Shown: positions 1 to 8,610 of the stretch, one piece after another
How the letters are laid out: every line of letters starts with the position of its first letter
Position numbering within the stretch: the stretch's first letter is position 1
Assembly: GCA_024233865.1 (NCBI GenBank)
Contig: JACKPA010000004.1
Span: forward strand, 186,001-250,000
Reading direction: 5' to 3'
Length of the DNA: 64,000 nt
Source: Leptospiraceae bacterium
GTDB lineage: Bacteria; Spirochaetota; Leptospiria; Leptospirales; Leptospiraceae
Program-made: the position numbers and the translations under genes
The notes under the pieces: generated by a model
What the model saw: only the letters and a program-made list of their open reading frames with translations
The model's database searches: none
What the model was told of the DNA's origin: nothing

Positions 1-2
1 TT

Positions 3-2776
3 GAAGTTCAGACTTCCAAAAAAAGCGAAGAAGAAGACGAAGGAACCAAAAGTATAGACTATGCTTTTTTTTATTCCGGAGAAGACAAAGCTACATTCCA
101 AACAAACGACGGTCAAAAAAATGCAGTAAAGTATTCCTCTTGCTCCACGATTTGCGAAACCAAAAAATGGGGAATTCTGGATGGGTACGATACCGTAAGA
201 AAGCATGACAACACCTGCCCAATCTGGCAGCTGAAAATGTCCTATTTGGATAGCATCAATCCCAAAGAGCAGAAAGCAACCGTTCCCTTTGGAATCTTGA
301 CCGATGGAAAATCATGGCGAATTTATTCCTATAGAGCAGAAACTGATAAATTTTTAGAAATCAACTTAGAATATATAATTGTTCACAATGACTTTCCTGC
401 TTTTAAAATGTTTTGGTTTTTCTTTTCCGGGGAATCGTTCAGAGGAAAATCATATTTAAGTATCGTGGAAAGCGGTTCTAAAAAACTCCAAGCGGAAGTT
501 TCCGGAGAACTCCGAAAACAGGTTTACTTGAGTTTGGAATTCATTGCAACGGGAATTTTCCGAGTTTACAATTTAGGGAAAAAGAGAGATTGGGAAGAAT
601 TTTTAAAGTATCCGACATTAAAAAGATATTTTGATGAAAACGAACTGGAGAGAATTGACCTAGAGAATCCTGCCATAGAAAGAATCGTTTTGGATATCAT
701 CTATTCGGAATCTTTGGTTTATCTTTTTCGAGTTCTGTTTTTGCTTTATGCGGATGTGTGGACAAAAATCCAATGGCTGTAGAACTCGCCAAACTCTCGA
801 TTTGGATTTTTACTCTGCAAAAAGGACGAAAATTGGAGTTTTTTGATTACAACTTGCGTTGCGGTGATTCTCTGATTGGAAGTCAGGAGAAGACGTTTTC
901 TGCCCATGTAGAAAGCAAAAGCAAAGAAAGGATGCTCTTTGCTAGTGATGAAGAGCTTTATCAAAACGTGATCAATGACTTCAAAAATGAGTTTAAAAAA
1001 TACTTTGAGTTTGAGAGTGTAGAAGATCGTATCAAATACTACGAAAGTGTCATACTTCCAAGTCAACAGAAATTGAAATTCCTTGCTGATGTCGAGCTTG
1101 CCATCGACTTCGCAAGCAAAGATGATAAGATTCACCTTGTTTATTTACACCGCAAAAATGAACTCCTTCAAACCATCCGCATGGACGCAAAAAATGAATA
1201 CCTGCCAAAGCTTGCAAAAGGAAAAGACACAACTAACTGGGAAAAAATGCTCTATGCTCATGCAAAAAAGATTCAGAATGAATACACTCCCATACACTGG
1301 GAGCTTGACTTTCCCAATGTCTCCATAGACAAAGGCGGCTTCGACGCAGTGATTGGCAACCCACCGTATGGAATATTAATTAATAAAAATTTGGAAAAGT
1401 ATTATTCAAAATATTTTGAATTTGCAGATTATAAAATTAACTTATATATTCTCTTTATCGAAAAAATATTAAGAGCAAATTCGAGGGGATTACTTTCGTT
1501 TATTATTCCAAAATCTATTTTATTTAATAAATTTTTTGATAATTTACGTAGATACTTATTAATGAATTATAGGATATTAGAATTATTTACATTATCAGAA
1601 AAGGTGTTTGAGCAAGCCGAAGTAGGTGACAGTCTTATTTTAAAAATAAACTTATCTAATAGGAAAAGTAGTGAAAACTTAATAAAAATGGTTTATGCAA
1701 ATACGTTTAAAGAATATTTGTCAGGAAAACATCAAATTAATGAAATAAAGCAATCAGTATTTTTAGAAAATTATAATTATGAGATATCTATTATTTCAAA
1801 TAAAATAAATGACATTTTGAATAAAATAAAAAAAAACAATCCTATTAATAAATACTTTTCTTTAAAAAACGGTCTTAATCCAGGAAATATAAAACATATC
1901 CTTATTTCAACTTCAGAACAAAATTCAAATTACAAAAAAATTGTTTGGGGAAAAGATATATCTCGTTATAAGCTAGAATGGTCTGGTGAGTATATTAATT
2001 ACGATAATAACATTCATAAATCCCTAAGTTTGGATGAAGTAAAAAGCAAATCTGGAATGAATAAACAAAACCGAATCGACTATGCTTTAAGAGACCCATC
2101 TATATTCGAAGTCAATAAAATAATGTTAAGAAAAACTGATGATTCATTAATAGCATCGTATGATCAAAATAATTACTACTTTGATACTTTAATTCATGGA
2201 ATATATGAAAGTGAATCTAAGTATAGCTTAAAATTTTTATTATGTATTTTAAATTCCAAACCATCTACACTTTTTTATAGGATGCTTCATGACATCAAAG
2301 GTAAAGTATTCGCAAAAATTAGCTTAGATAATATATCAATGTTTCCAATTCCTAAAGTCGATGGCAACCAACAAACCCCATTCATAAACCGAGCTGACAT
2401 TATGCTTGCCAAAAATAAAGAACTCCAAGAGTTAAACAATAATTTTTGGGAACTTTTTAGGACAGATGTAATGTTGGAAAACATCCCAACGAAGTTGGAA
2501 AAGTGGTATCTCTTAGATTGGAAAGACTTTGTAGCAGAGCTAAAAAAGAAGAAGCTCGAACTTTCGGGAAAGTTGAAAGACGAATGGTTTGACCGCTTCA
2601 AGCGAAAGAAAGAAGAAGCTCTGGAGATCAAGAGAGTGATAGACAGGACAGACGCAGAGATCGACATTATGGTATATAAGTTGTATGAGCTGACTTTTGA
2701 AGAAGTGAAAATCATTGACTCGGAGTTTGAAATAAGTAAACATGAGTATGATGGGTATGAGATAGCTGAAGAGTGA
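3..2776 (+). pseudogene. Type IIG restriction-modification enzyme (Eco57I/PglX-like), internally deleted
   Basis: Two adjoining open frames form one broken gene that begins before the window. The first (3-782) ends with a segment reading RVLFLLYAD, typical of the region before the methyltransferase core. The second (from about 758) resumes at DKNPMAVELAKLSIWI, which in this family lies after the AdoMet-binding motif. The whole stretch with motif I (DPACGSG in relatives, e.g. the gene at 50747) is missing, and the halves are in different frames. Motif IV is present as GNPPY near 1360, followed by a specificity (TRD) region and the usual C-terminal EIDIMVYKLYEL helix. Without motif I it should not methylate DNA. 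The family is a fused methyltransferase-nuclease acting on DNA in the cytoplasm. An assembly gap is the alternative to a real deletion. Confidence 0.8.
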
Positions 2777-2783
2777 GGAAAAT

Positions 2784-3101
2784 TTGGATATACAAAACGT
2801 TAGAAATTCAATAAAAGATGGTTCTTTTAGGGTTAGTGATCACGCTGTTGACGAAATGCAAGAGGATGATCTTGATCTTAATAATGTATTACATTCTGTA
2901 GAAAATGGAGAAATTATTGAAGAATATCCTGAAAGTAGAATTGCTCCTTCATGTTTAATTTTTGGTAACGATTATGAAACCAAACCAGTTCATAGTGTTT
3001 GGGGATATTTTAAGAAAAAGCTGTTTTCTGTTTTGGTTACGGTATACAGACCCAGTCAGGAAGAGTGGTTAGAAGATAATAAAACCAGGAGGTTAAAATG
3101 A
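2784..3101 (+). CDS. DUF4258 family protein, probable toxin of a toxin-antitoxin pair
   Basis: A protein of 105 residues with the DUF4258 pattern: an early SDHAVDEMQEDDL segment, then EEYPESRIAPSCLIFG and a C-terminal strand ending in VLVTVYRPSQEEW. Proteins of this family are compact RelE/MqsR-like folds, often encoded just before a YgiT-type zinc-finger protein, as here. Translation probably starts at TTG (2784), with GAGGAA eight bases upstream. It follows the broken restriction gene closely and overlaps the next gene by ATGA, so the pair is one operon. Toxin activity is inferred from the pairing only. Confidence 0.7.
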   Translation: MDIQNVRNSIKDGSFRVSDHAVDEMQEDDLDLNNVLHSVENGEIIEEYPESRIAPSCLIFGNDYETKPVHSVWGYFKKKLFSVLVTVYRPSQEEWLEDNKTRRLK

Positions 3102-3349
3102 AAAAAAAATTGTATAGATGTATTCATTGTGGAATTGGAAAAACTACTATTAAAAACGTAGAAAAAATTTTATCATTTAATAATAACACTGTTTTGGTGA
3201 ATATTAATGCAGAAGTATGTGATCATTGCGGGGAAAGATATTATGAACCTGAGACAGTACGCTATTTTGAAAGAATCAAAAAAGAACTAAAGAGTAAGGA
3301 CAGTAAACAACTGATTCCCATAGGTATTACGTATAAAGTAGCAATATAA
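3098..3349 (+). CDS. YgiT-type zinc-finger protein, probable antitoxin
   Basis: An 83-residue protein with two CxxC pairs (CIHC near residue 8 and CDHC near residue 47) around a short beta segment, followed by YYEPETVRYFERIKKEL. This is the YgiT-type zinc-binding domain found at the N-terminus of MqsA antitoxins; the helix-turn-helix half of MqsA is absent. A strong AGGAGG site lies just before the ATG, and the start overlaps the stop of the DUF4258 gene, indicating translational coupling. In related pairs this protein neutralises the DUF4258/MqsR-like partner; here that is inference. Confidence 0.75.
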   Translation: MKKKLYRCIHCGIGKTTIKNVEKILSFNNNTVLVNINAEVCDHCGERYYEPETVRYFERIKKELKSKDSKQLIPIGITYKVAI

Positions 3350-3369
3350 TACATCTCTAATATGTAATT

Positions 3370-3444
3370 GACAGGACAGACACAGAGATCGACATTATGA
3401 GATACATTATTTTGAGCATGAATCCGGACAAGTTGCCGGAGTAA
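3370..3444 (+). repeat. Duplicated 3'-end fragment of a type IIG gene
   Basis: The 30 bases from 3370 repeat positions 2643-2672 of the type IIG pseudogene with one difference, encoding DRTDTEIDIM against DRTDAEIDIM. After that the frame diverges and stops at 3442. The fragment looks like the tail of a second type IIG gene, with the toxin-antitoxin operon lying between the two copies. Confidence 0.6.
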
Positions 3445-3451
3445 AATTTTT

Positions 3452-4820
3452 CTAATTCTACCTTTTTCTGTGCGAGCTATCTAAACCCTCCAAGTGAAGA
3501 AGCAACGAGCATATTATGCAACCAATTTTCATGGTAAATAAAACCATTCAAATCAGCAAAAGGAGAAATTCTATTTCCTTTATATTTCAATCTTGATGAA
3601 TAAGGATGAAAATTCCATAACAAAGCCATAGCTCTTGAATACAATTTTGCACTTTCAATTGTTCGATGAAAATATTTCATTCCATAAAGTATTCTATCTT
3701 GATAATTCATAAGTCTATCCAAGGCATTACTAGTTCTATGGCAACCCTTGAATTTATATGCTATCTTAAAAAGATTACCTTTGTCACAAAGTTCAAGTAA
3801 TTTTTCTTTTGCTGCTTCTACCGGAACATTATCTTGTGCCCATTTTTTAGATGCCTTAATCTTTGTGAAAATTGAGCAGTTGTTTCTGCATGATATAAAT
3901 CCCATACTTTCTCTCGAATAATTGATAAAACATCTTTTGCACTTTTACAACGGTCACGAATCTTTATAAAGGAATGTAAAAAACATTGTATTAAGGTTGT
4001 ATCTGGAAACAAAGACTTCAATGCTTTCTTTGTTCCTCCCCAACCATCAGTGTTGAATGTTGTTGGTTCGTAATCCGGTTTTAGATTTTGTGCTTCTTCT
4101 TTGAAGATAGAATAACCTTCAGTCAAATCAATTTCACTTTGCACTCTTTACTACTTCTGCTCCCAATATACAGCCTTTTCCAACAATTGTAGCAATAAAT
4201 ACTTTAGTCTTTTTAAGCCAAGTATGCTTTTCATCTGCTAAAGTATGCACTGGTAACTTTTCGGACTTTTTACCGTAGTTCCTACTATTGGGTTTCGACC
4301 AAATGAATTATGGATTCTGTACCAATACATATCATTATGACCAAAAACATAAGTTAAAGCATAAAATGGAACACCAAAACGCATCAGGTATACAGCTTTT
4401 TCAATATCATTTGTGTAAGCTACCATGTATGGCATCATAAACGATGGACGGATTTGATAAACTTCTTCACTTGCTTTCAATTCTATTCGTCTCATTTGAA
4501 AACTATTCTGCTTTTTTGAACATTCTGTTGAACCTCTAAAAATAAAACCTCTTTCAAAATCCTTTGGAAATAATTCCGGATGTAAATTGTAAAGATTATT
4601 TATAAATGTTCTCAATTTTTCATTATCAAAAAAAATAGATTTATAATTTGATTTATCAGAAAATGGTAGACAAATAGATTTTGCACCTTTTTTATTCTTT
4701 TCCATGTGTCCCTCTTTATTTTTAATATTTTGTGGTTAAAATAATAATTTATTATTGAGGGGCGCATTTTCAACATTTTTTTTATATAAATGGGTTACGC
4801 ACAGAATCCGTTAGAATTAG
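3452..4820 (-). mobile_element. IS-A copy 1 (unassigned MULE/IS256-like insertion sequence), first of a tandem pair
   Basis: The element is bounded by terminal inverted repeats: CTAATTCTACC...TTCTGTGCG at the low end, and the complement of CTAATTCTAACGGATTCTGT at the high end. The flank before it (AAATTTTT, 3444-3451) is repeated only after copy 2 (6196-6203), so the two copies entered or were formed as one unit. A short palindromic AATAATAAATTATTATT lies before the transposase gene. The transposase is frameshifted. Confidence 0.9.
3477..4705 (-). pseudogene. IS-A transposase, frameshifted
   Basis: Matches the intact 409-residue transposase at 23882-25111 but is split into three frames. Against the intact copies it has one T fewer in the run near 3841 (6 instead of 7), two extra bases where the intact copy reads CACTAGCACT near 4140, and one C lost near 4260. 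The tandem neighbour (4852-6080) shares the T-run and C losses and a related change near 4140, so both descend from one defective parent, or both carry the same consensus errors. Confidence 0.85.
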
Positions 4821-4826
4821 TAATAA

Positions 4827-6195
4827 CTAATTCTACCTTTTTCTGTGCGAGCTATCTAAACCCTCCAAGTGAAGAAGCAACGAGCATATTATGCAACCAA
4901 TTTTCATGGTAAATAAAACCATTCAAATCAGCAAAAGGAGAAATTCTATTTCCTTTATATTTCAATCTTGATGAATAAGGATGAAAATTCCATAACAAAG
5001 CCATAGCTCTTGAATACAATTTTGCACTTTCAATTGTTCGATGAAAATATTTCATTCCATAAAGTATTCTATCTTGATAATTCATAAGTCTATCCAAGGC
5101 ATTACTGGTTCTATGGCAACCCTTGAATTTATATGCTATCTTAAAAAGATTACCTTTGTCACAAAGTTCAAGTAATTTTTCTTTTGCTGCTTCTACCGGA
5201 ACATTATCTTGTGCCCATTTTTTAGATGCCTTAATCTTTGTGAAAATTGAGCAGTTGTTTCTGCATGATATAAATCCCATACTTTCTCTCGAATAATTGA
5301 TAAAACATCTTTTGCACTTTTACAACGGTCACGAATCTTTATAAAGGAATGTAAAAACATTGTATTAAGGTTGTATCTGGAAACAAAGACTTCAATGCTT
5401 TCTTTGTTCCTCCCCAACCATCAGTGTTGAATGTTGTTGGTTCGTAATCCGGTTTTAGATTTTGTGCTTCTTCTTTGAAGATAGAATAACCTTCAGTCAA
5501 ATCAATTTCACTTTAGCACTTTTACTACTTCTGCTCCCAATATACAGCCTTTTCCAACAATTAGTAGCAATAAATACTTTAGTCTTTTTAAGCCAAGTAT
5601 GCTTTTCATCTGCTAAAGTATGCACTGGTAACTTTTCGGACTTTTTACCGTAGTTCCTACTATTGGGTTTCGACCAAATGAATTATGGATTCTGTACCAA
5701 TACATATCATTATGACCAAAAACATAAGTTAAAGCATAAAATGGAACACCAAAACGCATCAGGTATACAGCTTTTTCAATATCATTTGTGTAAGCTACCA
5801 TGTATGGCATCATAAACGATGGACGGATTTGATAAACTTCTTCACTTGCTTTCAATTCTATTCGTCTCATTTGAAAACTATTCTGCTTTTTTGAACATTC
5901 TGTTGAACCTCTAAAAATAAAACCTCTTTCAAAATCCTTTGGAAATAATTCCGGATGTAAATTGTAAAGATTATTTATAAATGTTCTCAATTTTTCATTA
6001 TCAAAAAAAATAGATTTATAATTTGATTTATCAGAAAATGGTAGACAAATAGATTTTGCACCTTTTTTATTCTTTTCCATGTGTCCCTCTTTATTTTTAA
6101 TATTTTGTGGTTAAAATAATAATTTATTATTGAGGGGCGCATTTTCAACATTTTTTTTATATAAATGGGTTACGCACAGAATCCGTTAGAATTAG
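4827..6195 (-). mobile_element. IS-A copy 2, second of a tandem pair
   Basis: Head-to-tail with copy 1, separated by only six bases (TAATAA, 4821-4826). Its ends carry the same inverted repeats. The AAATTTTT at 6196 completes the 8-bp duplication that begins before copy 1. Tandem copies with a short spacer resemble the abutted ends of the circular intermediates known for IS256-type elements. Confidence 0.9.
4852..6080 (-). pseudogene. IS-A transposase, frameshifted
   Basis: Same protein as the copy at 3477-4705, with the shared frameshifts plus private ones: one A lost in the run near 5354 and extra bases near 5513 and 5561. It cannot make full-length transposase; intact copies at 23882 and 35626 could act in trans. 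Confidence 0.85.
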
Positions 6196-6204
6196 AAATT
6201 TTTT

Positions 6205-6224
6205 GAGATACCTTTTTGCAATGT
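6205..6224. repeat. Solo IS1182-like terminal repeat
   Basis: The segment TACCTTTTTGCAATGTCGCC resembles the outer end of the IS1182-type elements here (TACCTTTTTGCAGTGACGCC at 16681-16700), with two differences. No partner end is visible nearby. It may be the remnant of a MITE or of an excised element. Confidence 0.4.
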
Positions 6225-6236
6225 CGCCATTTAGTT

Positions 6237-6560
6237 TCATTCGCCCCATATAACAACACATTCTCTAGCCATAATTCCTAATACGCTTAAAGAAGACCTG
6301 TCTATTACCGCAATTTTTTTTATATCTGATTTGAACATTGCTTCGCTTGGGCTTCCACCATCTCCATAAAATATATAATTTATATAAGCAAGGCTATACG
6401 AGCAGGACTCGCTTCTTTTTACAATATTAGCAGATGTAATCATGTTACCCCTTGTGCCATATACATGGTGGGTTGTATTTGTATAAAACAAGCCGGAAGT
6501 TGGTGAACTCATGCAGCCCCAAAAATAGAACGTAAAGAACGTTATCAATAACTTTTTCAT
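6237..6560 (-). CDS. TRL-like family lipoprotein
   Basis: About 107 residues from the ATG at 6560, chosen because GGAGAA lies just upstream; a start six codons earlier is possible. The N-terminus MKKLLITFFTFYFWGC is a lipoprotein signal with the modified cysteine in WGC. The mature part keeps the family pattern: GLFYTN early, a cysteine in the middle (SCSYSLAYI), then DIKKIAVIDRSSLSVLGI and a terminal CVVIWGE. TRL-like proteins are small spirochaetal and proteobacterial lipoproteins of unknown function. It is last in a run of three related genes; the upstream gene's stop is one base away, so they form one operon. Confidence 0.75.
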   Translation of the reverse strand: MKKLLITFFTFYFWGCMSSPTSGLFYTNTTHHVYGTRGNMITSANIVKRSESCSYSLAYINYIFYGDGGSPSEAMFKSDIKKIAVIDRSSLSVLGIMARECVVIWGE

Positions 6561-6561
6561 A

Positions 6562-6879
6562 TTATTCTCCATAAACAATCGTACAATAGTTTAAATAAAT
6601 GGCTGGTAAGTATCCAAACTGCAAAATGCTCACACTTGAATGGTCTACTATGGCAATTTTTCGAATACCATTTTCAAACGCGACATCTCCTACTCCACTA
6701 ACCCCCCAACCAAAAAGACCAAGAATAACTCTTGAACAACCTTCAGCATGCTTCTGAGGTTTTACATCATTATATGGGTTGAATTCTCCCGGAAATTTTA
6801 CATGAGTATAAATAAACCCATGAACCGGAGCAATGGCACAATTTGTTATAAATAGGAATAAAAATAGTAAATATTTCAT
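6562..6879 (-). CDS. TRL-like family lipoprotein
   Basis: A 105-residue paralogue of its neighbours. The signal MKYLLFLFLFITNC ends in a plausible lipobox cysteine. The mature part has GFIYTHV, GCSRVILGLFGWG, a GDVAFENGIRKIAIVDHSSVSIL core and a C-terminal YCTIVYGE. It starts directly after the stop of the gene at 6880 and ends one base before the next start, so expression is probably coupled. Function is unknown. Confidence 0.8.
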   Translation of the reverse strand: MKYLLFLFLFITNCAIAPVHGFIYTHVKFPGEFNPYNDVKPQKHAEGCSRVILGLFGWGVSGVGDVAFENGIRKIAIVDHSSVSILQFGYLPAIYLNYCTIVYGE

Positions 6880-7263
6880 TTAACTACCTCTTATAATGGT
6901 ACAAAATCTGTGATATACAAAACCAAGTATTGCAAATTGCTCATATTCTATAGAGCTAATTTTGCTGATTTTTCCATCCGACATTGCTTCATAAATACTT
7001 GCGTCACCGGAAGCAATCAACCATAAAACAGAAGAAGCACAAGCTTTTCCTATTCTTTCAGAACCGGCATTAAACCCAAGTTGTCCGGAAGTAGTGTTTT
7101 TATGATATACTCCACCACCTTTGTAAAATGCGGTAGAATTATCATACTCGGTCGGATTCGTTTTGCTCAATGGATAGTAAGCAGCTCGCACAGTAAAACC
7201 GGTACAAGCAAGCAAAGGCAAAAATAATAATATAGTCCAAAATTTTCGTATCTTATAATCCAT
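6880..7263 (-). CDS. TRL-like family lipoprotein
   Basis: A 127-residue protein, first gene of the three-gene run. The signal MDYKIRKFWTILLFLPLLAC has a clear LLAC lipobox. The most typical TRL-like core of the three follows: RIGKACASSVLWLIASGDASIYEAM, then GKISKISSIEYEQFAILGF and FCTIIRGS. A GAGG site lies just before the start. Predicted to be a membrane-anchored lipoprotein of unknown role. Confidence 0.85.
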   Translation of the reverse strand: MDYKIRKFWTILLFLPLLACTGFTVRAAYYPLSKTNPTEYDNSTAFYKGGGVYHKNTTSGQLGFNAGSERIGKACASSVLWLIASGDASIYEAMSDGKISKISSIEYEQFAILGFVYHRFCTIIRGS

Positions 7264-7551
7264 AAGTTCCTCTCAGTATCCTTTTTATCCCAAAAAACCG
7301 CTTATTGAATATTCCTCAACCACATAATCACCGATACTCCTATCCCGACTCCACTCCAGCCAGATAAATCCGTTTTCTCATGTCTTCCATCAATTTAAAT
7401 TGCTTAAGCGAAATTCACGTTAATTTAATTAATTCTCAGTATAATTCTTGACTCTTAAAATCATTTATCTAATTGTTTGGTATAAGGTTTTTTTACTATC
7501 CAAATAAAATATACTAAAAAACTCTTGTAACAAAAGGAGACTTGCAATTCT
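7264..7551. other. Intergenic region with divergent promoters presumed
   Basis: Separates the leftward lipoprotein run from the rightward 7552 operon, so promoters for both should lie here. A TTGACT-like element near 7448 and TATAAG/TAAAAT-type boxes near 7480-7506 fit a rightward promoter. No gene is visible. Confidence 0.4.
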
Positions 7552-7758
7552 ATGTGGTTAAAGCTCGGCGATTCTGAAATTATAAACTTACATTACGTTT
7601 CAACCATCAAGCGAAATTCAAAAAATCCCTCTATCGAGATAATATACCACGATCTCAATAATGTCAAATCTATTCAATTTGGTGATATTGAAGAAAGGGA
7701 TAAAGCTTTTACAACAATTATAGAAAATCTATCTAAATTAAAGCAAATTTTTGAATAA
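7552..7758 (+). CDS. Small hypothetical protein
   Basis: A 68-residue protein starting at ATG with AAAGGAG upstream. It begins MWLKLGDSEIINLHYVSTIKR, continues with alternating polar/hydrophobic strands (SIEIIYHDLNNVKSIQFGD) and ends in a short helix. The shape resembles a small beta-sheet protein with a C-terminal helix. No family is recognised. Its end touches the next gene, so the two are probably co-transcribed. Confidence 0.6.
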   Translation: MWLKLGDSEIINLHYVSTIKRNSKNPSIEIIYHDLNNVKSIQFGDIEERDKAFTTIIENLSKLKQIFE

Positions 7759-7762
7759 AGCA

Positions 7763-8539
7763 ATGCAAACTTTACAAGAAGGAATATTTACTCTCGCCTA
7801 TGATAAGCTCTATAGGATCAAATCTTATAAGCCATTTGAAATCATTTTTTATGGCTCGAGAGCTCGAGGAGATTTTACGGAATTTTCAGACTATAATTTT
7901 TACCTTTTAGCCCACCCTACCGATCAACTCAATTCCGGCTTTGTGAATGAAATCGCCCATGCCTTGGAATATTTGGAATCCGAATCTGCGGTTAGTTTAG
8001 TCGCAGGTGATGTAGATTCCTTCCAGATGCGGATAAAGCTGTTTGACCCAACGGTTATTCATGTTTGTGAACTTGGTAAGCTATTTTATGGGGATGGGGA
8101 GTTTATCAAAATATGTCAAGAGTGGCAAGAGGTAAAAAAGAGACCTTTACAAATTGATTCCCTTATTAGCTTCTTAGAAAACAGGTATAAATTTTACAAA
8201 AGCCTATCACCAAGAGGGAACAAAGAGGATATTACCAGAATTGAAAGGATTTTATCCCTAAACATTCAAATTTGGATACTCAAAAATATCGAAGATATAA
8301 GTCTCACAGAGCTTTATTATCTGGATATCCCCTCAAGAATGCTTTCTCTTGCAAGGACAGTATATAGAAGTAATTCTACAAAAGAATTTGATTTAATGTT
8401 ATCCATTTATGAAGAAATTCACAAGCTAAAACAAATTTTACGAATTATCTCCACCGATTATAAAGAAAAAATTGAGAAAATAAAAGACTCTATTTCACAA
8501 ATCCAAGATTTAAGCAAAATATTAGAAAATATACTATGA
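7763..8539 (+). CDS. Nucleotidyltransferase-fold protein (Pol beta-like) with an altered metal motif
   Basis: About 258 residues from ATG 7763; a TTG at 7751 overlapping the previous gene is an alternative start. The motif FYGSRARGDFTEFSDYNFYLL is the minimal nucleotidyltransferase signature (GSxARGDxxxxSD). The second metal-binding acidic residue, normally D in DxD, is N here (DYN), so catalysis may be lost or changed. The C-terminal half is helical and contains a HEPN-like arrangement without a clear RxxxxH. Families of this type include antitoxin (MNT) proteins and aminoglycoside nucleotidyltransferases. It precedes the UDP-sugar pyrophosphorylase gene but is separated from it by about 70 bases. 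Confidence 0.6.
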   Translation: MQTLQEGIFTLAYDKLYRIKSYKPFEIIFYGSRARGDFTEFSDYNFYLLAHPTDQLNSGFVNEIAHALEYLESESAVSLVAGDVDSFQMRIKLFDPTVIHVCELGKLFYGDGEFIKICQEWQEVKKRPLQIDSLISFLENRYKFYKSLSPRGNKEDITRIERILSLNIQIWILKNIEDISLTELYYLDIPSRMLSLARTVYRSNSTKEFDLMLSIYEEIHKLKQILRIISTDYKEKIEKIKDSISQIQDLSKILENIL

Positions 8540-8610
8540 TTTACTTGATTTTAAAAGATTATTTTAAAATATAATTTGTTTTAAATACCACACACAATAG
8601 AAGAGAAAAT

